Part shown: positions 32,931 to 41,054 of the stretch, one piece after another
Numbering within the stretch: position 1 is the stretch's first letter
Layout of the letters: every line of letters starts with the position of its first letter
Origin: Lachnospiraceae bacterium
GTDB lineage: Bacteria; Bacillota; Clostridia; Lachnospirales; Lachnospiraceae
Direction: 5' to 3'
Assembly (NCBI GenBank): GCA_030526245.1
Contig: JAUNDD010000003.1
Coordinates: forward strand, 1-64,000
DNA length: 64,000 bases
Notes under the pieces: generated by a model
Told to the model about the DNA's origin: nothing
Databases searched by the model: none
What the model saw: the letters and a program-made list of their open reading frames with translations, nothing else
Translations under genes and position numbers: made by a program

Positions 32931-32962
32931 CGTGGGAGTGCGAAGCACGAACCGATCCGTCG
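32931..32962 (+). repeat. dispersed repeat, GTGCGAAGCAC family, copy 3
   Basis: GTGGGAGTGCGAAGCACGAA followed by CCGATCCGTCG. It matches the copy at 27763. Confidence 0.7.
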
Positions 32963-32969
32963 TTCTTTG

Positions 32970-32994
32970 GTTACTTTCACGCGTGAACGGTAAC
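32970..32994. repeat. diverged family A palindrome
   Basis: GTTACTTTCACGCGTGAACG then GTAAC. The inner CACGCGTG and outer GTTAC/GTAAC arms keep the family pattern. Confidence 0.55.
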
Positions 32995-33064
32995 ATTTTT
33001 GGCACAGTAATCTTCAAAAATCGGGCAGGCAGTTAAGTGAGATCTGTCTTGTTAAGGAGAAGAG

Positions 33065-33625
33065 ATGATGGATATGGGGCTGCATCAGCAGAAGCTGGAT
33101 GAAAAATTTATGAAGGAGGCCATGCGGCAGGCCAAAAAGGCGGAAAAGCTGGACGAGGTGCCCATCGGCTGCGTTATCGTGCAGGATGAAACGATCATCG
33201 CCAGGGGGTATAACCGCCGCAATACGGATCACAGCACTACCTCCCATGCGGAGATGACGGCCATCCGGAAAGCCGGAAAAAGGCTGGGTGACTGGCGGCT
33301 GGAGGACTGTACGATCTATATTACCCTGGAGCCCTGCCAGATGTGCGCCGGAGCCATCGTCCAGGCCCGAATCAAGCGGGCGGTGATCGGCAGCATGAAT
33401 GCCAAGGCCGGCTGTGCCGGTTCGGTCTACAATCTGCTGGAGGAGCCCCGGTTTAACCACCAGGTGGAGGTGGAGCGCGGGGTCATGGAGGGGGAATGCA
33501 GCTGCATGCTGTCCTCCTATTTTAAGGATCTGCGCCGACGCAAGCAGGAGCAGAAGCGAAAAGAAAAAGCTGTGGCGGAAGGGATTGAAGCGGAGAAGAA
33601 CGAAGTGGATCACAGGAAGGCTTAG
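33065..33625 (+). CDS. tadA: tRNA-specific adenosine deaminase
   Basis: A 186-residue deaminase that converts A34 of arginine tRNA to inosine. The zinc site is His61-Ala-Glu63 and Cys91/Cys94 in TLEPCQMCAGA. The C-terminal tail is longer than usual and highly charged (RRRKQEQKRKEK). AAGGAG precedes a double ATG, and 33065 or 33068 could be used. Confidence 0.96.
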   Translation: MMDMGLHQQKLDEKFMKEAMRQAKKAEKLDEVPIGCVIVQDETIIARGYNRRNTDHSTTSHAEMTAIRKAGKRLGDWRLEDCTIYITLEPCQMCAGAIVQARIKRAVIGSMNAKAGCAGSVYNLLEEPRFNHQVEVERGVMEGECSCMLSSYFKDLRRRKQEQKRKEKAVAEGIEAEKNEVDHRKA

Positions 33626-33640
33626 CATTGTTCTGGGGGC

Positions 33641-33673
33641 GATTCGTCGAGGTATTTGCTGTATATGCGGCAA
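33641..33673 (+). repeat. family A repeat fragment
   Basis: GATTCGTCGAGGTATTTGCT followed by GTATATGCGGCAA corresponds to the GATTCCGCGAGGTGTTTTGC core of the element at 29444 in reverse orientation. Confidence 0.6.
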
Positions 33674-33705
33674 CCCGCCGAGGAATGCTTAATAAAACAA
33701 AGAAA

Positions 33706-33729
33706 AAGGGGCATTACCCTTGTTTTTTT
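33706..33729 (+). terminator. terminator after tadA
   Basis: AAGGG-GCATTA-CCCTT followed by GTTTTTTT. The stem is short but the T tract is strong. Confidence 0.65.
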
Positions 33730-33888
33730 CGGGAAAAGCGTTTACATTCTTTAGGTATGAAAGATGCAGGCTGGCGGCGACTTTTAAGGCGCGGTACCGG
33801 ATGAACTGCATTGGAACATGATTTGGAAAAGATGAGCAGAGGACGACCGCCGTTTCGGCAGAGCATCTGCTTAAGAGGAGTGAAGACT

Positions 33889-34869
33889 ATGAAGATCGGA
33901 ATTTTAGGATATGGTAACCTTGGTAAAGGCGTTGAGAGTGCAGTTCGTCAGAACCCGGATATGGAGCTGACCTGCATCCTGACCAGAAGAGATCCGGCCA
34001 GCGTAAAGCCGGTTACCGAGGGCGTAAAGGTTTATTCGGTGAACGATATCGAAAAGTTCAAGGATGAGATCGATGTACTGGTGATCTGTGGCGGTTCCGC
34101 AACCGACCTGCCGAAGCAGACTCCGGAGTATGCAAAGTACTTCAATGTAATCGACAGCTTCGATACCCATGCCAGAATTCCGGAGCATTTCGCAAACGTA
34201 GATGCAGCGGCAAAGGAAAGCGGTCATACCGCGCTGATCTCCTGCGGCTGGGATCCGGGTATGTTCTCTCTGATGAGACTGTATGGCAGCTGCGTTCTGC
34301 CGGAAGGAAATGATTATACCTTCTGGGGCAAGGGTGTCAGCCAGGGTCATTCCGATGCGATCCGTCGCGTAGAGGGTGTTAAGAACGGCAAGCAGTATAC
34401 CATTCCGGTGGATGCTGCGCTGGAAGCTGTTCGTTCCGGCCAGAATCCGGAGCTGACCACCAGAGAGAAGCACACCAGAGAGTGCTTTGTGGTAGCAGAA
34501 GAGGGCGCTGATCTGGCTAAGATCGAGAGCGAGATCAAGAATATGCCGAACTACTTCGCTGACTACGATACCACGGTTCATTTCATCTCTCAGGAAGAGT
34601 TTGATGCAAACCACAGCGAGATCCCCCACGGCGGTTTCGTATTCCGTACCGGTGTGACCGGCTTCAACAAGGAGCATAAGCACGTGATCGAGTACAGACT
34701 GAACCTGGATTCCAATCCGGAGTTCACCTCCTCTGTCATCCTGGCCTTTGCCCGTGCCGTTAACCGCCTGGCTAAGGAAGGACAGACCGGTTGCAAGACC
34801 GTATTCGATATCGCACCGGCTTACTTAAGCCCGCTGTCCGGCGATGAGTTAAGAGCACACATGCTGTAA
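33889..34869 (+). CDS. ddh: meso-diaminopimelate D-dehydrogenase
   Basis: A 326-residue NADPH-dependent enzyme making meso-DAP from tetrahydrodipicolinate in one step, for lysine and peptidoglycan synthesis. The nucleotide loop GILGYGNLGKGVE is at the N terminus; ISCGWDPGMFSLMR and WGKGVSQGHSDAIRRVEGV are characteristic of the family. The ATG at 33889 follows GAGGAG. Codon choice (AGA for Arg in part) suggests good expression. A terminator follows. Confidence 0.95.
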   Translation: MKIGILGYGNLGKGVESAVRQNPDMELTCILTRRDPASVKPVTEGVKVYSVNDIEKFKDEIDVLVICGGSATDLPKQTPEYAKYFNVIDSFDTHARIPEHFANVDAAAKESGHTALISCGWDPGMFSLMRLYGSCVLPEGNDYTFWGKGVSQGHSDAIRRVEGVKNGKQYTIPVDAALEAVRSGQNPELTTREKHTRECFVVAEEGADLAKIESEIKNMPNYFADYDTTVHFISQEEFDANHSEIPHGGFVFRTGVTGFNKEHKHVIEYRLNLDSNPEFTSSVILAFARAVNRLAKEGQTGCKTVFDIAPAYLSPLSGDELRAHML

Positions 34870-34885
34870 AAATACGAGAAATTCA

Positions 34886-34917
34886 GGAGTCTGTCCTTCG
34901 GGGCAGGCTCCTTTTTT
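34886..34917 (+). terminator. terminator of ddh
   Basis: GGAGTCTGTCC-TTCG-GGGCAGGCTCC followed by TTTTTT. Confidence 0.88.
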
Positions 34918-34920
34918 CAT

Positions 34921-35131
34921 CTCGTAGGAAATTCAGCCTGGAATTTCCCGTGAGGCCGATATAAATAAGGGTAAATATCCGGATAAACGCCGCAAAGCGG
35001 CTGGCGTGCTTTGCACGCTTTGTCCTTTCATAGGAAATTCCGGTTGGAATTTCCTATGGGCCCGATATAAAATCGGGCAAATATCCGAACAACCGCCACA
35101 AAGCGGCTAGAGTGCAAAGCACGCTTTGTCC
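34921..35131 (+). repeat. hairpin-array repeat (family B), two tandem units
   Basis: Two units of about 105 bases (34921-35024 and 35025-35131) match the array at 27797-27960. The last hairpin is GCGTGC-TTT-GCACGC in one unit and GTGC-AAA-GCAC in the other. The first is the AGGAAATTC/GGAATTTCC stem with different loops. Stems are kept while loops differ. Confidence 0.8.
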
Positions 35132-35210
35132 TGGCCGGGCAATAACTGTCATTCCGTCAATAGCCAGTTATCTGAAAATATCGTATAATAACGGCAACAA
35201 ATCTAATTTC

Positions 35211-35237
35211 GTTACAGTTCACCGGGTGGCCTGTAAC
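35211..35237. repeat. diverged family A palindrome
   Basis: GTTACAGTTCACCGGGTGGC followed by CTGTAAC, directly before the ribosome site of the next gene. Confidence 0.6.
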
Positions 35238-35257
35238 AGGAGGCAGGAGGTGCAACT

Positions 35258-35704
35258 GTGAAAAAGATCAAGAGCTACATCCCTCGCATCTGTGAAGCGC
35301 TGGAGCTGATGCTGGCGCTGCTGGTTATGGTGGGAATCGGTTTCAGCATTTACAATCTGATCTTCCGGACGGGGATGTTTGGAGGATTGCTAAACGGTGA
35401 AACGGGGTTTGTGGAGTTTCTGGAGCATGTGTTTACGATCGTGATCGGAATCGAGTTTCTGGAGATGCTTTGCCGACCTAATGCAGCCAATGTTCTGGAG
35501 GTGCTGATCTTCCTGGTGGCACGGCATATGATCATAGGCGAAAAGGTTTCGGTCATGCAGGATTTCCTGTCGGTGCTCAGTGTATGTCTGCTTTGCGTGG
35601 TACGTCGTTATCTGAGAATCAATCTGCGTAAGATCGAAAAGGAAGAAGCGCTGGAGCACGAACACGAGCTGGAGCATGCCCGTGAGATGAGCGAGGGCAA
35701 GTAG
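35258..35704 (+). CDS. small multi-pass membrane protein, possibly PsiE-like
   Basis: A 148-residue protein with about four hydrophobic segments (14-33, 52-68, 78-95, 100-118) and a charged C-terminal EHEHELEHAREMSEGK tail. The layout, with an acidic membrane-proximal motif GIEFLEML and ARHMIIGE, resembles PsiE-type proteins, but I am not certain. It starts at GTG 35258 behind GGAGGCAGGAGG. Confidence 0.75.
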   Translation: MKKIKSYIPRICEALELMLALLVMVGIGFSIYNLIFRTGMFGGLLNGETGFVEFLEHVFTIVIGIEFLEMLCRPNAANVLEVLIFLVARHMIIGEKVSVMQDFLSVLSVCLLCVVRRYLRINLRKIEKEEALEHEHELEHAREMSEGK

Positions 35705-35898
35705 GCTGCGCTTGTATGAATATGGTTGTTTTGCGGTTTGGCAGTGCCTGTATGAACATGATTGCTTTGCGGTTTGGCATTGCCGAGGTGCGGGCCACGC
35801 TGTCAGGCGAAGTGTTTTGGCGGGCAGGAGCAGTCATGGAACTGCTTAAGATGAATAGAAACGAAAAAGAGGCTGATCTGCATCAGCCTCTTTTTGAA

Positions 35899-37428
35899 TC
35901 AGTGGATTTTAATGCCGGAGCGGGCCTCCTCCCGGAGACGGCAGTAGGTTTCTTCGAAGGGGAGATCTCTGCTGCGGCACAGTGCCGCCACGGATTCATA
36001 TTCCGGGTAGGCGTAGGTCTGATCGTTATGATGGCAGACCTTGAGGCGAACCGGGCCCAGCGAGGAGTAAAAATCCAGACTTTCACGGCGCAGGCAGTCG
36101 CGCTCCATGGTTGTTTTGCGAATGCCGATGGTGGAGGTATGCGCAAAGATCAGTGCCTCCAGGGCCGGAGCCTGATCTTCGGTGCACAGCACGCTGACCA
36201 GCCAGGCCGGACGGTTCTTTTTCATGAAGATGGGGGTGTAGAATACATCCCGCGCTCCGGCGGCAAACAGCTTATCCATCAGAAAGCCCAAGGCTTCGCC
36301 GGTGCAGTCGTCGATATTGGTCTCCAGCTTCAGGATCGTATCGCCGGAGGTAAGCCCGCTGGAAAAATCCGGGGCGGAAGGAAGCGTATCGCCGAAGCAA
36401 AGCCCGCTGGAAAAATCCGGGGTGGAAGGAAGCGTGTCAGCGGAGTTAAGGCCATTCGAAGGAGCCAAACTGGAAGGAATGGTGCAGATCGAGGTATCCT
36501 CCAGCAGCATGGCGCGCAGATACCCGCAGGTTTCGTAATCACGTTTGCCGCTTCCATAACCGGTTTTCAGAATGCGGAAATGGGCGGGAAGCTGACGGTC
36601 CGTGCGGATCGCAGCGGCGATGGCGGCACCGGTGGGGGTCACCAGCTCACCCTGGATGGGAAGGATCTGAAGATCGAGCCCCTGTGAGGCGGCGATGGAG
36701 GCCACGGCGGGTACCGGAATCGGAAGAAGTCCGTGACGGCAGCGGATCTGGCCGGTGCCTTCCGCCAGATGGGTGATCACCACCCGGTCGGGTTTCAGGT
36801 CATCCAGACAGATGGCGGCAGCGGCGATATCCACGATGGAATCGACGGCGCCGACTTCGTGGAAATGCACCTGATTCAGGGGCAGTCCGTGCACATCGGC
36901 TTCGGCCCGGGCTACGATGGTAAAGATCTGCTCAGCCAGGGTCAGTGCGCCCGGCGTCAACTGACCGGCACGGAGGATGGTAAGCACATCCTGCAGATTG
37001 CGCCCATGAGGGGTATGTTCGTGATGGTGCGGCGCGGAATGCGTCGGATTCTGCTCGTGGCTGTGATGATGCGACGCAGAAGAATCTGAATGGTGCGCCG
37101 ATGTGTGATGATGTGTCATCGAATGATCTTCACTATGCGGGCATGCGGCCTGGTGACCGGCCTGAGATGCCGCGCCGGTTCCATGCAGATAGTGCATATT
37201 GTGGTCAAGGCCCTCCGGATCGTCCTGCAGACGTACCAGGAAATCACAGCAGCGAATCGCACTGCGGGTACGGTGGCTGATCTCGATCTCGTAGTCCATC
37301 AGGGGCAGAGAGGCCAGCGCTGTACGCAGGATCTGTTCATTGGCACCCAGATCCAGCAGGGCTGCCACGGTCATATCGCCGCTGATACCGGCGGAGCAAT
37401 CAAAATACAGTGTTTTTAAACCAGACAT
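35899..37428 (-). CDS. larC: nickel pincer cofactor biosynthesis protein LarC
   Basis: A 509-residue LarC (formerly DUF111), which inserts nickel into the pincer nucleotide of lactate racemase and related enzymes. LYFDCSAGISGDMTVAALLD at the N terminus, VHFHEVGAVDSIVDIAAAA, and LETNIDDCTGEALGFLMDKL are family signatures. A long His-rich stretch (about residues 110-155) probably stores or binds nickel. A linker before the C-terminal half contains 16-residue repeats (DTLPSTPDFSSGL type). It is one continuous frame, unlike the larC1/larC2 split in lactobacilli. No larA, larB or larE is nearby. Confidence 0.93.
   Translation of the reverse strand: MSGLKTLYFDCSAGISGDMTVAALLDLGANEQILRTALASLPLMDYEIEISHRTRSAIRCCDFLVRLQDDPEGLDHNMHYLHGTGAASQAGHQAACPHSEDHSMTHHHTSAHHSDSSASHHHSHEQNPTHSAPHHHEHTPHGRNLQDVLTILRAGQLTPGALTLAEQIFTIVARAEADVHGLPLNQVHFHEVGAVDSIVDIAAAAICLDDLKPDRVVITHLAEGTGQIRCRHGLLPIPVPAVASIAASQGLDLQILPIQGELVTPTGAAIAAAIRTDRQLPAHFRILKTGYGSGKRDYETCGYLRAMLLEDTSICTIPSSLAPSNGLNSADTLPSTPDFSSGLCFGDTLPSAPDFSSGLTSGDTILKLETNIDDCTGEALGFLMDKLFAAGARDVFYTPIFMKKNRPAWLVSVLCTEDQAPALEALIFAHTSTIGIRKTTMERDCLRRESLDFYSSLGPVRLKVCHHNDQTYAYPEYESVAALCRSRDLPFEETYCRLREEARSGIKIH
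36338..36433 (-). repeat. 48-bp tandem duplication inside larC
   Basis: Two adjacent 48-base units share AGCCCGCTGGAAAAATCCGG and GGAAGGAAGC, followed by a decayed third unit to about 36460. They lie in frame in the LarC linker. Confidence 0.85.
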
Positions 37429-37553
37429 AGAACACTCCAACTTATAATCATAGTCAATCTTATCGGAAAAATACATTCGGAAGTATTCTACTGTTCTTTG
37501 CGGTTTCTGACAAGGTTAAAGCGCAGGCCGCATTACGGCGATTGGCGTGATAG

Positions 37554-37608
37554 GTTACAGTTCAGGCGGCTGGATTCCGTGAGGTGTTTTGCCGCATATG
37601 CAGCAAGA
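37554..37608 (+). repeat. family A repeat copy
   Basis: GTTACAGTTCAGG, GATTCCGTGAGGTGTTTTGC and CGCATATGCAGCAA follow the same order as the reverse complement of 29520-29585. Confidence 0.75.
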
Positions 37609-37637
37609 TTCAAAGGGGATCGAAATGCCTGTGAAAT

Positions 37638-37663
37638 GAAAAAAGCATGGCCGCTGGCCATGC
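37638..37663 (-). terminator. terminator of the small membrane protein gene
   Basis: On the minus strand, GCATGGCC-AGC-GGCCATGC followed by TTTTTT. Confidence 0.85.
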
Positions 37664-37669
37664 TCGGGA

Positions 37670-37927
37670 TCAGGAAAAGTCGGAATGAGGTCCATTGTGA
37701 AATTCATGCCGGCAGGAGTACAAAAATACGATCAGACAGCCGATCAGGAAAGGATACCCCGCGAAGCAGATCAGCCAGTCGGTGGTGGAAAGGGCAAAGG
37801 AGCGGATGCAGAGCCACACAATGCAGCCGAGCAGAGCCAGGAGCAGACCGAAGATGAAAAAGGCTGCTTTGTATTTTGTCTGGGCTTTCCAGTTTTGATC
37901 GTCAATCATCGTCCATAAACGTTTCAT
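37670..37927 (-). CDS. small two-helix membrane protein
   Basis: An 85-residue protein with two hydrophobic helices (about 22-43 and 52-71), a polar N terminus and a His-containing tail. GGGAGG precedes the start and a terminator follows immediately, so it is a real small gene. It is divergent from the phosphate transporter. The family is not recognised. Confidence 0.75.
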   Translation of the reverse strand: MKRLWTMIDDQNWKAQTKYKAAFFIFGLLLALLGCIVWLCIRSFALSTTDWLICFAGYPFLIGCLIVFLYSCRHEFHNGPHSDFS

Positions 37928-38043
37928 AAATACCTCCCGTCAGCGATGGTTCGCTTTTGACCCAGTATGCGGGCGGTATGTAAAAGCTGAAACCCGGACA
38001 TTGTAAAGAGAAGGTAAAATCTAACAATAGAAGGGACTGACTG

Positions 38044-38088
38044 TGTAAAGCTTTTGTAAATATACACAAATTTTACATGCATTTTACA
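38044..38088 (+). promoter_or_regulatory. Pho-box-like array upstream of the phosphate cotransporter
   Basis: TGTAAA at 38044 and 38055, then TATACA at 38061, TTTACA at 38072 and TTTACA at 38083. Within each set the copies are spaced by 11 bp. Direct TT(A/T)ACA repeats about one helical turn apart are the known PhoP binding pattern in Firmicutes. The array lies about 220 bases before the start of a Na/phosphate cotransporter gene. Confidence 0.65.
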
Positions 38089-38308
38089 AATTCCACCATT
38101 CGGATTTACAGACGGATATTATGCTCGGTCTGAACCTTAAGAGGCAGGACATGCGAGAACTAAGCGTATTTGAGGGGAAAATCTGCAGGTCGGATCTGTG
38201 TGCTGCGGTACGGGCGGAAGGCCTGTTGTGAATAGTGATATGCGGCACACAGATGAATGGACCGCGCAGCCTGCCGGATAAATGTATACTGTATAAATGA
38301 GGTAAGAA

Positions 38309-40102
38309 ATGGACATTTTCAGTGTTTTGACGATGGTGGGCGGTCTGGCCCTGTTCCTGTATGGCATGGATACCATGGGAGACGGCCTGGTAAGACTTTC
38401 GGGCGGAAAGCTGGAGAAGATTCTGGAAAAGCTGACGGAGAAACGCATCATGGCGCTGTTGCTGGGTGCTCTGGTAACGGCTGTGATCCAGTCCTCTTCG
38501 GCGACTACCGTCATGGTGGTAGGTTTTGTAAACTCCGGAATCATGAAGCTGACCCAGGCAGTGGGCGTGATCATGGGTGCCAACATTGGTACCACCATCA
38601 CCTCCTGGATCTTATCCCTGGCGGGCATCAGCAGCAAGAATGTCTGGATCCGCCTGTTAAAGCCCAGCTCCTTTACACCGGTGCTGGCTGTGCTCGGCAT
38701 CATTTTCCTGATGACCGGCAAGGATGGTTCCAAAAAGAAGATCACCGGCAACATCCTGCTGGGCTTTGCGGTTCTGATGTTTGGTATGGAGACCATGAGC
38801 GGCGCGGTGGCCCCGTTGAAAGAGAATGAAGCCTTTACGGGTATGCTGACCGCCTTCTCCAATCCGATCCTGGGTATGATCGCCGGTGCGGTATTAACGG
38901 CCGTCATCCAGAGCTCCTCGGCCTCCGTTGGTATCCTGCAGGCCCTCTGCCTGTCCGGTGTGGTGAATTATTCGGCGGCGCTGCCCATCATCATGGGACA
39001 GAACATCGGTACCTGTGTAACGGCTTTGATCTCGGCCATCGGCTCGGGAAAGAATGCCAAGCGGGCTTCCTTTATCCATCTGTATTTTAATCTGATCGGA
39101 ACGGTGCTGTTTATGGCGGTATTCTATTCGATCAATGTATTTGTACCCTTTGCCTTCCTGAATCGACCGGCAACGGCCGCCGGTATTGCGGTGATCCACA
39201 GTGCCTTCAATATTGGATGCGCTCTGGTGCTTTTCCCCTTTGCCAATGGACTGGTGAAGTTTTCCTGCCTGACGGTACGGGATAAGCAGACCGGTCGTGG
39301 AGCAGGCGAAAAGGCAAAGGATATCCCGGTGCTGGCCGCGCTGGATGAGCGCTTCCTGGAAAGCCCGTCCTTTGCCATGCAGCTTTGCCGGAATGCGGTG
39401 GTAGAGATGGCGGCCTTTTCGAGACAGTCCATTGAGAAGGCCATGGATGTGCTGGAGGAATACGGCCAGGATAAGGTGAAAGCAGTCATTGAGCTGGAGC
39501 AGCTGGTGGACCGCTTTGAGGATGTGCTGGGTTCCTATCTGGTGAAGCTGGCCGGACATGATCTGAGCAAGAAGGACAGTCATCTGCTGTCCACCATGCT
39601 GCATGTGACCAGTGATATTGAACGTATCTCGGATCACGCGGTGAATATCGCCGAGTCGGCTCAGAAGCTGCACAATCAGGGGCTGGTGCTGACCGCCGAA
39701 GGAAAGAAAGAGCTGAAGGCGCTGTCCGGTGCCGTGCGGGATATTCTGAGTATGACCATCGAGGCCTTCTGCAGTGATGATCTGGAGGCGGCGGCCGGCG
39801 TGGAACCGCTGGAGGAGGTCATCGATGATCTGGTGATGGAGATGAAGCAGCGGCATATCGTTCGCCTTCGAAAGGGAATCTGCTCCATGGAGGCCGGCAT
39901 TATCCTGGAGGATATCCTGACCAATTTCGAGCGTGTCTCGGATCACTGCTCCAATATCGCAGTGATTCAGATCAAGATGCCCACGGATGTGCTGGATCTG
40001 CATCGGTATGTGGACGTGACACTCAAGGAGAACGACCAGCATTTCCGGAGAGAGATCCTGCGGCTCAAGCAGGTGTACCAGCTGCCGGCGGTTGGCGTGT
40101 AA
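38309..40102 (+). CDS. Na/Pi cotransporter with C-terminal PhoU-like domain
   Basis: A 597-residue protein. The membrane part (about 1-320) has the two QSSSA-type repeats of the NptA/Na-Pi family (TAVIQSSSATTVMVVGF and TAVIQSSSASVGILQAL). The C-terminal 230 residues are a PhoU-like helical bundle (VTSDIERISDHAVNIAE and NFERVSDHCSNIA). It imports phosphate with sodium, and the PhoU part may gate uptake. The probable Pho box upstream fits this role. GAGG precedes the start. Confidence 0.95.
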   Translation: MDIFSVLTMVGGLALFLYGMDTMGDGLVRLSGGKLEKILEKLTEKRIMALLLGALVTAVIQSSSATTVMVVGFVNSGIMKLTQAVGVIMGANIGTTITSWILSLAGISSKNVWIRLLKPSSFTPVLAVLGIIFLMTGKDGSKKKITGNILLGFAVLMFGMETMSGAVAPLKENEAFTGMLTAFSNPILGMIAGAVLTAVIQSSSASVGILQALCLSGVVNYSAALPIIMGQNIGTCVTALISAIGSGKNAKRASFIHLYFNLIGTVLFMAVFYSINVFVPFAFLNRPATAAGIAVIHSAFNIGCALVLFPFANGLVKFSCLTVRDKQTGRGAGEKAKDIPVLAALDERFLESPSFAMQLCRNAVVEMAAFSRQSIEKAMDVLEEYGQDKVKAVIELEQLVDRFEDVLGSYLVKLAGHDLSKKDSHLLSTMLHVTSDIERISDHAVNIAESAQKLHNQGLVLTAEGKKELKALSGAVRDILSMTIEAFCSDDLEAAAGVEPLEEVIDDLVMEMKQRHIVRLRKGICSMEAGIILEDILTNFERVSDHCSNIAVIQIKMPTDVLDLHRYVDVTLKENDQHFRREILRLKQVYQLPAVGV

Positions 40103-40118
40103 ATACGCTGCGGATCGG

Positions 40119-40142
40119 CCGGTTCGATGCCGCAAGGTGTCT
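40119..40142 (+). repeat. short family A remnant
   Basis: CCGGTTCGATGCCGCAAGGT followed by GTCT resembles the GATTCCGCGAGGTGTT core. It lies after the cotransporter gene. Confidence 0.4.
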
Positions 40143-40200
40143 GGCTGAATGGGGGATAGAAACCCTGAGGTAGCAATATAACAGAATATGAATGGTCAAA

Positions 40201-40234
40201 AGGCGGATTACCGGTAGAGGTGATCCGCCTTTTT
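40201..40234 (+). terminator. terminator after the cotransporter gene
   Basis: AGGCGGATTACC-GGTAGA-GGTGATCCGCCT, or an overlapping fold, followed by TTTTT. Confidence 0.8.
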
Positions 40235-40386
40235 CGGTATGTTAGGCGGTAGTTAGAAAGACTGGAGTCCAAGGACAGGAGCCGCGATGTGGCAGATGAG
40301 TGGAGCCGGGGAAAAGCACAGTCTGGTCAGAAACGACAGGTCAAACAGGGGATGAGTTCATATCGAATGCAGGAGGAGAGCAGAAT

Positions 40387-41019
40387 ATGAAGATACAAAG
40401 CATTTTTGATCCGGAATTTAAAGTGTACGGACAGATCGTGGATGGATACGATTTTTCGGAGCTGCTGAGCCGGCTGGAGGCCTGCGCCCCCATTCCGGAA
40501 GGAATCAGCTATGTGCCGGATGAGCCGGCCCTGCAGGAGCTTCCCATTGCCGGGCTGTTTTCACAGAATCTGTTTGGCGGCATGCCGGTACAGGTTGGCT
40601 GGGTCAGCGGACACAACACGAAGCTGAACTGTCTGGAATACCATCGGGACAGTGAGTACAATCTGGGAACCGAGGATTTTATCCTGCTGGTGGGTAAACG
40701 GGAACAGATGGAGGAGGACGGTACCTTCGATACCTCCCTGGTGAAGGCCTTTCGGGTACCAAAGGGTGTGATGGTGGAGATCTTTGCCACGACCCTTCAT
40801 TTCTGTCCCTGCGACAGTGATCCGAAGAAGGGCTTTTGCTGCCTGGCGCTGATGTCCAGGGGCTCGAATACAGAAAAGCCGGACATAGAGCCTGTCAGCC
40901 GGGAGGACCGGCTTCTCTATGCCCGGAACAAATGGCTGCTGGCCCATCCGGATTCGTTCCAGGCGGGGGATGGAGCCTTTGTGGGATTGAAGGGTGAGAA
41001 TATTGACCTGGCGGACTGA
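40387..41019 (+). CDS. DUF4867 family protein
   Basis: A 210-residue cytoplasmic protein resembling DUF4867, a cupin-like family found beside sugar catabolic genes in Clostridia. Visible features are LEYHRDSEYNLGTEDFILLVG and VEIFATTLHFCPC, where the His and Glu residues could bind metal. GGAGGAGAG precedes the start. It converges on the AraC gene and may belong functionally to the carbohydrate locus that follows. Confidence 0.8.
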   Translation: MKIQSIFDPEFKVYGQIVDGYDFSELLSRLEACAPIPEGISYVPDEPALQELPIAGLFSQNLFGGMPVQVGWVSGHNTKLNCLEYHRDSEYNLGTEDFILLVGKREQMEEDGTFDTSLVKAFRVPKGVMVEIFATTLHFCPCDSDPKKGFCCLALMSRGSNTEKPDIEPVSREDRLLYARNKWLLAHPDSFQAGDGAFVGLKGENIDLAD

Positions 41020-41054
41020 ACAGCAGTCATGCGGCAGGATTGCTCCCGGCCACA

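Noticed and set aside
35716..36687. 323-residue plus-strand open frame opposite larC
   Set aside because: It is the antisense of larC, including the 48-bp tandem repeat. LarC signatures make the minus strand the coding one.
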